Of a stretch of DNA of 64,000 nt, positions 39,301 through 51,410 are shown piece after piece. Within the stretch, counting starts at the first letter, position 1. Each line of letters begins with the position of its first letter. The translations under genes were made by a program, and so were the position numbers. Source of the stretch: Struthio camelus (Eukaryota > Chordata > Aves > Struthioniformes > Struthionidae); assembly GCF_040807025.1 (NCBI RefSeq), contig NC_090952.1, positions 24,673,068-24,737,067 on the forward strand. Direction: 5' to 3'. Under the pieces are notes generated by a model. It was given only the letters and a program-made list of their open reading frames with translations. It did no database searches and had not been told where the DNA came from.

Positions 39301-42300
39301 TGTGCATCCAAGAAACATTAGCCTACATTTACCGGGGAGAGGAAGCAAAACAGCCAAAAGGACATTTCAGTGCAATGTCAAGAGATCTCAGTATGGCATG
39401 CACCCACACAGACTGCAAATCTAGAGGCACGTGAAATGCTATCTCTACTGCTCCACTTCTTACCATGGAAGCAGTTAACATGTGCACCTATTACTTTCCT
39501 AGCAAGGCATTTTCCAATTGATTCAGTATCAAACAAGGTAAAGAACTCACAAAAGGTAAATTCCCAGTCTACAAGTTTGGGCAGTCTCGGAAGAGAAGGG
39601 ACACTTCAGAGCAGGAGGGTCCTCCACGAAAGGAGTTGGACTGATTTCTCCCAGAAACCTCTTGAGAATGCATTGCAAACCTTCCTGGCAAATCAGAATT
39701 TCCTCATGAAATCGTTTAATCAGAATTTTCTATGCAGCTGGCTTGAGCACATATCTCCTATTGCATTGATATATGCAAACGGATGGCATTACTGATGCAA
39801 GCAAAGGAAAAGGTCACTCAAGCAAGTTTGTTTAAAGAGAAAGTCTGAACCTGAGCAGGAATTAGCTAAACTTAGACATATTGATCTGCTGAGCTGGTTT
39901 CAATTATTACAAGACAGCCACAAGTTTACTTTGATATTGAACAGGGACATCCTTCAGATCACAGAGCATCTCATCTCTGACATTTCCAGTCCCCTGGGAG
40001 CTCAGCTGGCCTAAAAACAACAGAAGAATAGCTACAACAAGCAGAGGTCTCCAGCTCAACGCAAAGAGAGCTTCCGCCTGTGATGGGGGATCAGAGCAGA
40101 TGGTGCCAAACAGCAGCTTGTCGTAGAGCAAAGCCGCAACCGTCTGCGTAACTGACCACTCCAAGCTGGACAGGCAGGCAGAGGGGCTTAGAGAATGTAA
40201 CTGATGGATAATGCCTGATGTTTTTATTTTGCTCCCCCTGCATATGCAACAGCCTAGAAATAGGAAAAAGAAAAGTCCCAAAAAGATAAAACAGAGAAGC
40301 ATACAACCCAGAGCAGTAGATGGCATCAGAAGGGGGGAAGATAACCACAGTACGTATATTTTTCTTTTAACCTCAGTACCCACAGCAGGATGCTGTCCAG
40401 GTCAAGGGGTGCCAGCAGCCCAGTTTCCCAGGCCAGGTCTGAGGGTCCTCTCCAGGACTGGGACGCATCCAGGAGGAGGCTGTTTCTCCCATCACCTGCA
40501 CAGGTTGTCCCCAAGTCCCAGCAAAGACTTATGGGTGCTGTTTTTAGCATGTCTCGCTCCAGGGAAACAAGTCACTTCCCCCTAAGCTCACTGAGCTCAT
40601 TTTCTTTATTCAATCTTCTTCCTTTCCATAGGACACTTCTCCCCCCACAAATGAAGGGAGATTACATGCACCTTAGCTCTGCTGCAGCCATGACATGACA
40701 GGGATGTGGTTGCCAAGCAACTACCAGAGAGGAAAAAAAAAAACCTTTATAAAAATGTTTGCAATCATCTGAGAGCTGATCCTGGTGCGATAAGAGAGAC
40801 AGATGAATGAGCCCACCTCCACACCACAGATGAGGTTTAATCAAAGAGAAACTGCTTCCAATAAGTTGTTTCAATATCCTGAGCAATTTGATAGATTTGA
40901 CAAATGCAACGCAACTAGAAAGCAGGCAAGACTTTTAATCACATCCAATTCCTGGACAAGAGCAAAAATCAGGGCAAAGGCCTGTCTAAGCAAAATAGGA
41001 GAGATAGCATCAGATGCAAAGCGTAATTGAAATTTTCCCAGTGTAGCTAAAATAATTAGGTTGAAACTTAACTCTAATAGAAGCTAATTCTCCTCTGAAG
41101 AAGCTTCCCCTGCAGCACTGGCCTGGAGCATCGTTCCTCCCACCACTGCACCTGCCCCATTGCACTATGCAAGCAGTTAGCTGCTGCAAGACCTCCTTTC
41201 TGAGGAGGGCTTTCACATCTCTGGAGCCATCCTGGCCCTGCTCCTAGCCAGTATGCACCACAGAAACCCCAGGGCTCAAGCACAGCAAACCCCAGCAGGG
41301 CACAGTTACATTTCTGTTAAAAGTGGAGAAAAGGGTGCCCAAAACCACCCTGGCTTGCTCCCCTCCAGGGTTGGTACCAGATGGTACCAAAGGGAAAGGC
41401 CTCATTTTTGGGGCTGAGAAACTTTTTGTCTCCACTGCTGCATCAGAGAAAGGGTCTCACCCCCAAAGCATAGACAGGGGCTTCAGGCTCACCCCAAGAC
41501 AAGCAACACAGAGCAAATGCAGCAGTGCTGCAGGCAGCTGCTCGTTCACACACAGCAAATACACTGCAGGAGAGCTGGGTCCCATCACCTCTTCAGGGAG
41601 GATGCTCCTGTTTCACCCCTTTCCTTGCACCCTCATCTCCTCACTTACCTTTGCACCTCAGTCTCCTCCTGCTCACTCAAGCTCCTGCCTGTCTAGCATC
41701 ATCTCCCTCACTTCCTGAGGCCCATATTAATTACTTCCTTCCTAACATTCCCTTAGGCCATCAGCTGCTGCTTGTATTTCACGGCTGATCTTCCTGAGAG
41801 TCAAACCCACCTAGTCCCCTTCTCTGTAGGGCCCTTCCACTAGGCCCTATGGCCACCTTTGGGCATTTGCTCCCAGAATTACCCGAAGACAGTCACCCAC
41901 AGGCTGCAATGATTAGGAGTGATTGCACTTCAATCAGCCCCGCAAAGTTTAGGAGCTTTGATTTTGCTTGATAGGAAAAAGAGATGTTAAAAATATTCTA
42001 GCCTTAATCCCCGACAGTCAGGTAAATTTTAGGGAGACAGAACTGTACACAGATCATGTTATGGGAGGGAGTAATTTCTTGCAAGATTGAAGAAAGTGCT
42101 CCACCATGTTGTAAATAATACGCTAAAGGCACCTGAACCGGGATACGCGACAGAAAGAAATCAGAACGGCGCTCTGAGCTGGTGCAGAGCAAAGGGAGAG
42201 CTCTACCCAGCCAAGGAGCTTCTGCAACGTGAAATCAGACTTTAAAGGATGCTGCCGGAGTCACCCCATGGAGATGAGAGGCTAGATCCATATTCAGTTA

Positions 42301-44662
42301 CATTCCTAAGCAATGGCTAACAAAGTGCTTCCAGATGACGAGTGAAGCAGGAGACTAAGCGAGGGTTAAGACTGGTGTCCTCAGCAGGGAGAGCTGCTCT
42401 GGGCACGCTGCTCTGGGCTCCCCGCAGCGTCCCGTCAAACATCAGTCTCATCTCCTGCAAAACCATCTGATCACTGCTGCACATTTTTCATGCTGTGGTA
42501 ATTAAAATGCTGGTTGAGTCCTTGCTGGCTTTCCTTGGCTAAGTCAAGAGAACTAAAAACCCCTCACAAGTACTCTCGAAGTTCAGTCACTGCTGTTCAT
42601 ACAGCACTCTACTAGCAGAGATGGGAACAAAACATCTCAGCGTCAAAAAATCAAGTGGCCTGTCCCAGCTCCCCCGTGGTTGCACTCAGCCTTGCTCCCA
42701 AGCTCATCCCTCTCTAAACCGAAGGTATGCAAAAAAATGCACAAATCATGTCTCTGCCCTTCCCCTTCAAATCAACACATTTTAAAATAATATGTATGGC
42801 TTTCTTCTTTCTTACATGTGACTTCAGCTCTTTGAGATATTTCCATAACTATTGAGGCAGGTCCATTTTTCCCAAAGCTGAGCCTGCTATTCACACGGCA
42901 CCAGGAGCAGACGGATTGGGACACCAAGTATCACCAGCCTTGCAGCACAATCAGAGCCACCAGCACCGAGCATAGCTGAGCCTGCTGCAGGCAGAGCTTC
43001 CCCAGGTTCCCAAGACAGCCGAACTGCTCTGCCCTAGAAAAACCTGACTGATCTGTTTGCTAAAATCCAGCCAGTAAGAGCATCCCAAATTAAATAATCA
43101 CAACACGGGGACAATTTCTGGTACACATAGATTTTGTGGAGAGACAGAATTTTAGTCTCAAAGTTAGATGTAAGGATGCAGGAGGGCTGGCAACTGCTGA
43201 AACTACAGATACACAGACGCTTCACTTCTAGACTTTGGACTTTTTGCAAATCAAGGATCTTCCATTAGGAGTTCAATCCTCAGTTCACCTCAACCTGCAA
43301 CTTTTCATCTTGTATATCTTCTGTCTTCTTAGGTATGTTGTTATTGTATCCTGATTTATTCTGGTTTATGGATTCCTTCTATCATATCACGCTCCATGTC
43401 AAATCCCTCTCTGCAGACATGCTATACCAAATGGCACAGTGCCACACAGGACATCTGTCTGATAGACTCTCATTCCTTTCATCTTCACTCACAAGAAAGC
43501 ACAAAACATTTCCAGGCACTCTAGAAAGCCAGCATGATCTCCAAAGCACCCAGAGATCAATCAACAATTTTAATGTACTTTTGTCAAAAAATATTAATGC
43601 ACCTAATGATATCATAATGAGGCAAGGCTTAACCCAGCTGCGCAACAATTACAACAGATGAATATTATTTCACAGGACCTAGTCCTCCTGCAAAGGAGTC
43701 ATTTGCCTCTGTGTGTGCCACATTTGAAGCTGCAGTTTTCCTCTGATGTGAAATCTAACTTTTGATCAAAAAAATCTGCATCTGACATTAAGAACTTGAG
43801 CTAACTCAATTTTCCCTGATAATCTGTGGGTTTGAGAGAGCTACTATGTGGCCCAGCTACTAGAAGCGTCAGAAGATCCTGGCAAAGGGTGAAAAAAAAA
43901 AAAAGCCCTTCATTTACTCTTTGGACTGTAGTTTCAGGCACTCTAATAAGAACGCTGTATAGAGGCAACGTCCCTGCACTTTCACTGTGCGCACTCTCAA
44001 GGCTGGGATAAATTTTTCCTGTGTGGTGCTTGTGCAGACATATTCCATATCTCCTTCTCTATATTCTTCCATTCAAATCCTGTTGCTTTGCCTTTACGTC
44101 TGTTGGCAGCTTCCAGCTCTCTTCCCAACTTTCAACACTCATCCTCTAAGGACTTCCACGCCTCCTTTATCCTATGCAAGTCCCCCAACATGAAAACTAA
44201 GGCTGGGTTTTGCCGAGTCTCTAACGCTCTGCTGTGCCAGAGCTGGAGCCTGGGCACACTGGAGACATGTCAAGGCAGTGTGGACATGTCTAGAAGGGCA
44301 TTGTGTCCTCAGCTGGGGCGATGGAGGAAGGCAAGGCCAAGTCACAGCAATTGGCAGGACAGGGGTCCTTCTTGCACTGTGCTTCGTTCCAATTTCTTTC
44401 CACCCCCATTTTCTGCTATCTCATCTGCAGTCCAAACTGCAGGCTGATCCTGAAATCACACCGGTTTCAAATCCTTTGGAGCCACAGGCTCACACCACTA
44501 GGCTGGCAAACCGCTGATCTCCCTGTAACCCAGCTTGCACACAGGAGCACGAATACCTCTGAAGTGGAGAGATACTCCTGTGTGGACCTGCAACGTCTGC
44601 TTGCTCGTGCTAGACATGGAGAGTATGAACCTTGCCCCAAGGAGGAAGGCCAGGAGCTATCT

Positions 44663-44723
44663 GAAGGACGTATTTACTCCCTCAGAAGGACGTGTTTATA
44701 TCCCTCAGGGATGGTATCCCTCA
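44663..44723. repeat. Degenerate tandem repeat, about 22-bp unit, 2.7 copies
   Basis: Copy 1 (44663-44684) begins gaaggacgtatttact and ends ccctca. Copy 2 (44685-44707) begins gaaggacgtgtttatat and ends ccctca. A partial third copy (44708-44723) is gggatggtatccctca. The shared gaaggacgt and ccctca blocks make a recent local duplication likely. Confidence 0.7.
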
Positions 44724-46200
44724 GATCCCATCTATATCTTTTAAAGACTATTTCACCATTTCGTTTTTTGGCTCTTGAAAGCAGCAGTGGAGAAGCTTTC
44801 TTCCTGCTAGATAGAAAAATATCACTAGAAGTAGGAAGACAAGCATGTTTTTATAGTTAAATCAAGTTATTCAAATAAATGACTTAAACTGATGAGTTAT
44901 AGACATGAGATAGCAATCTTCTCAAGTCCTACATGGCAAAGTCATCTATACATTTTGGAGAAAGGAAACCTTTCAGAGCCTCCGGCGTGGGCAACGCTGC
45001 ACGCTCACTGCCTGACACACAGCCCTGCTTGCTGGAGGCCTGGATAGGAAAATATGGCTCCGCACATGCATTTCTATTTCCTTTGGAAAGTCTCCTCAGC
45101 ATCCATTCCCCAGCCAAGTCTATTCACATTTACAATGAGCACCTGATGGAAGGCAGCACCGTTGGCTGAGCAGAGAGGACCAGGAAGGGACTATTCAGTT
45201 CAGCAGCCAAGCAAGAAACCCGAAGGGAGAGAGCAGAGGATATGCCCAACAGGTACTGGAGGCAGCCAGTGACACTATCCTCTGCTCTGCTCCTGTACCC
45301 CGAGGAATCTCTTGCAAGGACAGCAAACCCGTAAACCCAGCACCATCTACCCAGAGAGCCCTGTTCTCTTTGCAGGTGTGAGCAGGTAGTTACTGAACTG
45401 CAATAGCTTGGGCAATGCTGTAAATCGGACAGTTGCCCCAAGAAACCTCCAAAAGGCCTGGGTCTGTTGGCTTTCCCATTGTTTCAGTTTATGACAACTG
45501 CAGCCCTTGTAAGCACCGTTCTGCTGTGGGTAGGAAGATAAATGGCAAAGAGGAAGAGGGAATTTTGTGTGTCAGTGAAAGGAAGGGCCCTAACAGAGCA
45601 ATGCCCTGAAAAAGGACAAATGATAAGCAGCTTGAAAATCAGGAAAGGAAGTGAAAAGTGCTGATGATGGAAGTGAGAGAGTGCAGCGGAGTGAACGCTT
45701 GACAGCTGGGGGATGCTGCAGTGCAGGGAGGTCAGGACGCAGGAGCTGGCTAGCCCGTGCTTAGAGCTCAGCAGGTTGCTGTTCTGGCTGTGAAAAAGCG
45801 TATACTTGCCAGAACAGTGAAGCTGGCCCAAAAATCCAGGCCTCCCAACATGTCTACCCGGGCATTGCCAAGGAGGTCACATGCTCTTCTGCTCTGTCTG
45901 GCTCTGCCCCTCTGCGAATGGACCAAAGCTCATCAGTGCCTCCAACCATCACGTCAGACCAGTTTCTCTGAGTATCCAACCAACCATGAGAATGTCATTC
46001 ACAAACAACCCATCAGTTATCCATTTGCAAAAAAAACAGAGTCAATTAGACACCTCCTGGGCTGCCCTGGTCACTGAAATGTTCCCGAATGGATGAGAGC
46101 AGCGGTGGCTAGTTCTTCTCATCTCCTGTCTTTGTGCCCACGGGATCAGAGGGCTCATACCAGGACTGGTTTTATTCTCATCTGCTTGCTCTTCATACTT

Positions 46201-49200
46201 TATTTCAAAACCAGAACCAAGATAGTTTAAGTCCCAAAGGGCGGTAAATGCATATCTTATGTTGACAAATCATTAGCCTTCTTACATAGTATGCCGTTTG
46301 GTAAACCCATCGAGAGCTACTTACAATTTCCAGCTGTAAATCAAAGGGCATTTGCTTAATAATTCTATATCCAGATGTGTTCAGTGAAGCACAGGAAAAG
46401 TGTCATTGTTTACCAGTTTGGGCGAGTGTCCTTGATCCAGGAAGACATAAAGCCTACTTAGATCTGCTGACAATTATCTATGTGCTGCTCTTTTGAAAAT
46501 CTAGTTTAATGAACACAACACAGAGTCTCCTGCATGAGCTGTAGTGGTGTGTGCCAGTCCCACCTGCTGCATCGCACGGATCGTTATACAAACAGAGACT
46601 CTGGATACCAATAGAATGGATATATGGATTTTTCCCTATGGAAGACATGTCACATCACGAGAACTCTGCTTGTTTCAGGACTAATGATAAATTGGCTGGG
46701 ACATAAACTCTCAGCTGGGTGAATTCTCACTAATTTCACTTTTCTAAGATATTGTCTTGAAAAAGTTATAGATAGGTTTAAAATTCACCTCCAGGTGTTT
46801 TAGTGATTTTCCCACGTGGGCAACGCCCCATTTGAAGTTGGCCTGAGCGTCTGCACTGTCCATTCTCAATTCCTTTGGCTTTATGGGAACTTATTCTACA
46901 CTGATGTCACTTTTTTATAAACGACAACAAAAAGGGGGGGGAAGTTATGCGGAAAAGGAAAAACTTTGACTGTTTGAGTTGGTAACAAATAGAGGTTTTC
47001 TCCAAATCAAGAAAATGTCGTTTGTCTTTCAGGACCTGATGGGAGACCCTCCGCTTTCTCATAGCCTCAATCCTGAGATGTAAAATCCGGAAAGTGCTGC
47101 CTATGAAATGGTTGGGTTATTAACTGCTGTGCTAAGAATGCTTGCTAAATTACAGCTTAGAAATATTCTCTGGCTTATTATTTCCAACAACAGCCATCTT
47201 TTATTGAGAAACTCAGCTCAGATAATCAAGAACCATGCACTGTGAAATGAATGAAGTGTGTTCTCCAAGGAATACAAAGGCTTTTTTTTACCGACGCTGT
47301 GCCTCAGGAAAATGGCAATACATCCCTGACTTGGCAAACGTGGCTTTGCCTGGTTTGGAGAAGAAATGATGTACTTTATTTATTTTTGCAGACAGATGAA
47401 ATTGTTTGTTAAAATAAAGCAAAGTCTTATAGAGTAATAAATAGCAAAGAAACAGCAGATCTAATGGATCAACAACAAAAGCCGAGTCCCTCTCCCAAAC
47501 TGTCAGCCCCAGCTGAAAGCTTTAAACAGTTCCTTCAGAAGAAACTGAGTGAGCAAAGGCATGGCAGAAGGCTGAGCTCATCCTTCTTTTCTAGTAATGC
47601 TTAATTCTTAATAAGCAAAAGTCAGAAACTACTTAGAGGATTGTTGCCAGATTCTTTGTCCCACAGTTCATGAGGATGAGCCTTGTTTGCTGTCCCTTTT
47701 CTTTTGGTAAGCCTTTGGATCTGGCAGACAGATCTGCAGGATAAATTTGCAGTTTTCTGCAAGATCCATCACTGCAGCTTGGGCCACCCGGGTTAGGTGG
47801 CTCTGAGGTAAGCGCAGCTGGGTAGAGCTAAGCCTCTCCGCAGGTTTCCTTCCAGGCTGAGAAACACCTTCACACAAAACATTGTTTATGAGGCCATCGA
47901 GCAAGCAGGGATGCACATGTCCTGTGGCTCCTGCATTCAATCTGTGAGCGGCTTTAAACAGGGAACCTCAACTAAAAAACTTAGCTGCGAGGCAAATGCG
48001 TCACGCTAACTTCCAACGTTCATTTTCTGTGCAGAGAGGGAGATCTGAGGAGGTGGCTGGCTCGCCCTGCAGGCACTAGGCGGGTGGACTTCAGAGCAGC
48101 TTGCTCCACAGAATGTGGGGAAAAAATTCAGGAAAAGTCATTTTGCTTGTTTGGCGTGGAAATAAACAGATGTGCTCGTTCCTCTATATGTCCTAGGAAG
48201 CCTGGCTTGCTTTGGGTCAGGACAAGAAGCCTCTTGCACAGGACAGCAGTATCCAAGATCTGCACATTTGTCTGCTCTTTACATTTAAGAGACTCCAGGA
48301 CAGCTTGATTTTACTCTGTTTGGTGCAAGTTTGCCTCTGCAGAGCTTTGCTTACCAAACAGCAGCAAGAAGAACGAAATTTTTAAAGCGTGCACAATGTA
48401 GAAGTTTTAAGCCAGGTGTCAAGAAACTACCAAGTTGAAGATTTTGCCTTGTTATCTGTAAGAACTAGGCTGTTATTCCCACTCCCTGCGAGCTTTGGGT
48501 GCCTCCTGCAGTAAGGGGGCATGCTCTGCCTTGCTCCAGGCTGGCTTTGGCCACGGTCCTTCACCAATGCTGGCAGCCACGCTGGGGGCAACACCGCCCC
48601 GCGGCTGTGCAAGTCACACCCGTGGTGGCTGAGATTTGCATTTGGACCCATAGAAAGGAGAAACCAGTTCTGAAAGGAAAATTGTCTCGACTGAACTGTG
48701 AAACTGCTTCTTTTCTTCTTTTATAAGCATGCAGGGTTCTTAGAGCAAGTTAGTCAAAGAAACATTAAATTTACTTTGTTTGCATACGCAAGACATACAC
48801 CAAGACGTACTACAAAGATGTAATGATCCGATTCAGAGAACACTGAATTCAGCGAGAATCTTAAACCATGAGGCAAAATATTCCTTCTTGAACTTTTATA
48901 ATTGATATTGTCTTTTCTCTGCTTCCACGGAGAGTAGGTTATGGCTGGAGGGATACTCTCTTTTTAATTTTACTGGCTGTGATGAAGCTCTATTTTTTAA
49001 TGACTGAGCCATTAAGTCTTGCATGGCAGATTTTTCCTTTTTTTTGCTACTGACATAACATCATTATGTTGTTTGTAGGAATTATGGTTTTTATCTTCCT
49101 GTCAACAAAATATGCATGCAAATAGACTTAGATTATTTATAGAGCAACATCAAATTAAACTGCTTGTATAATGACTTAAAACTGGTTATCGCTATCCTGC

Positions 49201-49310
49201 ATAATATCTGTTTAAACACACCACTTGCAACACGCTTTCCTAATCAAAGGAAGAAACAAAAACACAATGTCACTAATTTTATGTATGCCATAATGTGCTA
49301 TTCAGCTGTC
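46201..49310. other. Noncoding stretch, mostly AT-rich
   Basis: It includes a possible terminal exon at 47033-47083 with AATAAA words at about 47414 and 47432 (see findings). The block 48730-49310 has conserved-element texture, with a perfect octamer at 49116-49123; another octamer lies at 48634-48641. No gene was recognised. Confidence 0.5.
48730..49310. promoter_or_regulatory. AT-rich block with POU octamer, resembling a conserved noncoding element
   Basis: The block contains catcattatgttgtttgtag, tatgcatgcaaatagac (octamer ATGCAAAT at 49116-49123 overlapping a GCATGC palindrome), and further TAAT/ATTA words. It has few CpGs and no substantial open frame. An enhancer role is inferred from texture and motif only. 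Confidence 0.3.
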
Positions 49311-49479
49311 AGCACCGCGGCCCTGTACGGTGCGGGGGAATGATGAGGTTTTAACGGTATGCGGCTGCAGTTTCTCCACAACTCTTTGGAGAGCGTTTTA
49401 TTGGCCAAATGTCAGATTTTCAGGGCTCAGCCACATTTGAGAAGCTGACGGAAACGCACAGACACACATTCTCCCGCTC

Positions 49480-51410
49480 CGGCTGTGGGTGCCGGGGTGG
49501 CGGGTGAAGAGAGCTCTTCGCTGTGGGAGCAGGGTCTCGGTACGAGCTTTAGCCAGGCTGGGCATGGGAGGTTTGGGGCACGATTTCCGCTTTGCTCATA
49601 ACCTCTCAGCCTCCTCCCTGCTTCTGTTTACCAGCTTTCCTCGCACTGACGCTTTTGCCCAGCTGAGACCGTCTCACAGCCACGTGTCCAGCACCACTGG
49701 CTGCTGCCCTTCCCAATGCACAGCTCTGAACGTAGCCATGGAGCCACGTGGTTCAGACCCGCTAAGGACCAAGGGGGTTTTAGGTGGCTCCTTCATCACG
49801 TGCTTTTGAGCACCGCCCAAGTACCAAGCTGATGCTCCACCACACATTTACCCACCTGGGGCCGGCACCTGGGTGCTCCGCAGAGCACCTGCACGGGCCA
49901 CCTTGCCGTCCGCTGGGACGCGCTGCTCTCGGCCCGCAGGCTGTGAGATGTGCGAGGCTCCCCAAGGCTCAAGGAGGGTGTTTTCGTGGGGGCTGCAGTC
50001 GGGGAAGCCCCTTCCAGCCCTGTGCCACCACCCGTGCTTTGTTCCAGGCAAGTTTCACGTGGTAGCGCCTGGGCAGGGGCTAAGAGATTCAACACACCAA
50101 TGCTCGCTTCCTCTTCCCAACCCACATACATAATGGATTTCTCTCTTCAGGGCAGACTGCTAATGAGGTAGTGACAATTTAAGAGAGTCTATCGTAGCTC
50201 CGAGAGAGCTCTTCCACAGCTATGACAATTATTATCATGTAGCTGGTTTCTCTTTGCATCTGCAAGCACGGCTCACTCATCTTCATAAAGACCCGTGCAG
50301 AAGCCCCGGCAGCTTCCCTGTCCCGCTCCCCAGCCCCTCCACCCGGGTGTTTCGCGGGAAAGCGCTGCAGCGAGCGTGGGAAGGTGTCCGAGCGCACGGT
50401 CCAGCCTGGAGCACCGGTGGCGGGGAGGCAGGGAGGGCACAGGCTGCCTCCGTGCCAGGGTTTGCCAGCCAGAGAGTTACTGATTTTTTATCTATTTCCC
50501 ACTGGGGTTATTCACTCACACCAAGGTCTGAGCGTTGTAAACACGCACAGACATCTGCAGGGTAGGTGGAGAAGAAGAGGCATTAGTAATCAGCTACTGC
50601 CCCCGCAGCTGACTGCCTTGGGGCTGCTGGTGCCGGCATCTCCTGGCCCCTCGGAGCCAGCCAAGGGTGGCAGCGGGTCTGTGTGGCTGGGACACGGTGC
50701 GAGCCAGGTACCTCCTCTCTCGGGTGAGCTGCTGCTGCCCCGACGTGTGCCCCACCACAAGCAAAGTCCCAGGGCACTTGGCAGAGCCGGCGGACAGGCG
50801 GGTCCTGCAGCGCACGGTCCCTGTCCCAGCGCTCGCTGGAGCGTGACCCCCCCCCCCAGATTGCTTTCCCCCGGGATGCAGCAGACCTCACGTCTCGGGC
50901 TGGTGTTCCTGGCTGAGCATCTGCTCGCGTTAACTGAAAGCGAGGACAACCATCAAGTGCTTTAGAAATGGCTTGTATCAGCGATGCAGCTGCCTGCGGG
51001 CTGCCTTCCCTCCGGCCGGAGCTATGCTGCCGACGGCAAGGAGCATCACGAAAGCCCCATCCCTTCCCTCGCTGTCCTCCGAGCCCGGTGCACCCGCGCA
51101 CAGCGACAGGGCAGCATCCACCACCAGCATCCAGCCTCTGCCTCTTGCAGACCCTCGAGTCTCACAGCCTTTCTCCTTACAACACTGCAAGTTTGACAGA
51201 AGTTCCCCCGCGCTGGCAGTGTTTCCTCCGCTGGAAGCCGTGGCGAGCCCCGAGCAGGCTGCGCGCGCAGCGGTTGTTCCCCCTGCACCCCCAGCCTGAC
51301 CAGCTGCAGGACCGCACGCGAGGGGCACCAGCTCTGAGCAAGGAGAGGCCACTCGGTGGCCGCCGGGGCGGTCTCATCGCTTTGCAGCACGTCAGGCTCT
51401 GGCAGGCAAT
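49480..51410. promoter_or_regulatory. GC- and CpG-rich stretch, CpG-island-like
   Basis: From about 49480 to 51410 the sequence is clearly richer in G+C and in CpG than its surroundings, especially 49840-50010, 50280-50460 and 50730-51400. It includes a C11 run at 50847-50857. Open frames overlap on both strands, as expected of GC-rich DNA, and none looks like a protein. It could be an orphan CpG island with promoter activity for a noncoding transcript, or simply a GC-rich isolate. Confidence 0.35.
50847..50857. repeat. C11 homopolymer
   Basis: Eleven consecutive C inside the CpG-rich stretch. A short low-complexity run. Confidence 0.8.

Larger units (their letters stand above)
28601..46200. 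other. Long noncoding stretch, CpG-poor, with many moderately long chance frames
   Basis: This 17.6-kb block has moderate GC but apparently few CpGs and is rich in CA/TG. It carries an unusual number of open frames of 100-190 codons on both strands, none with a recognisable domain. It includes G6-T-G10 at 33291-33307, A-runs at about 38123, 40733 and 43890, an octamer at 33034-33041 and a short degenerate tandem repeat at 44663-44723. Two exon-like segments (37472-37545 plus, 39907-40253 minus) are listed as findings. Otherwise I see nothing defined. Confidence 0.45.

Noticed and set aside
50583..51101. 172-codon minus-strand frame in the CpG-rich stretch
   Set aside because: Several frames on both strands are open here together, as expected from GC-rich DNA with few stops; composition is Arg/Gly/Ala/Pro filler with no domain.
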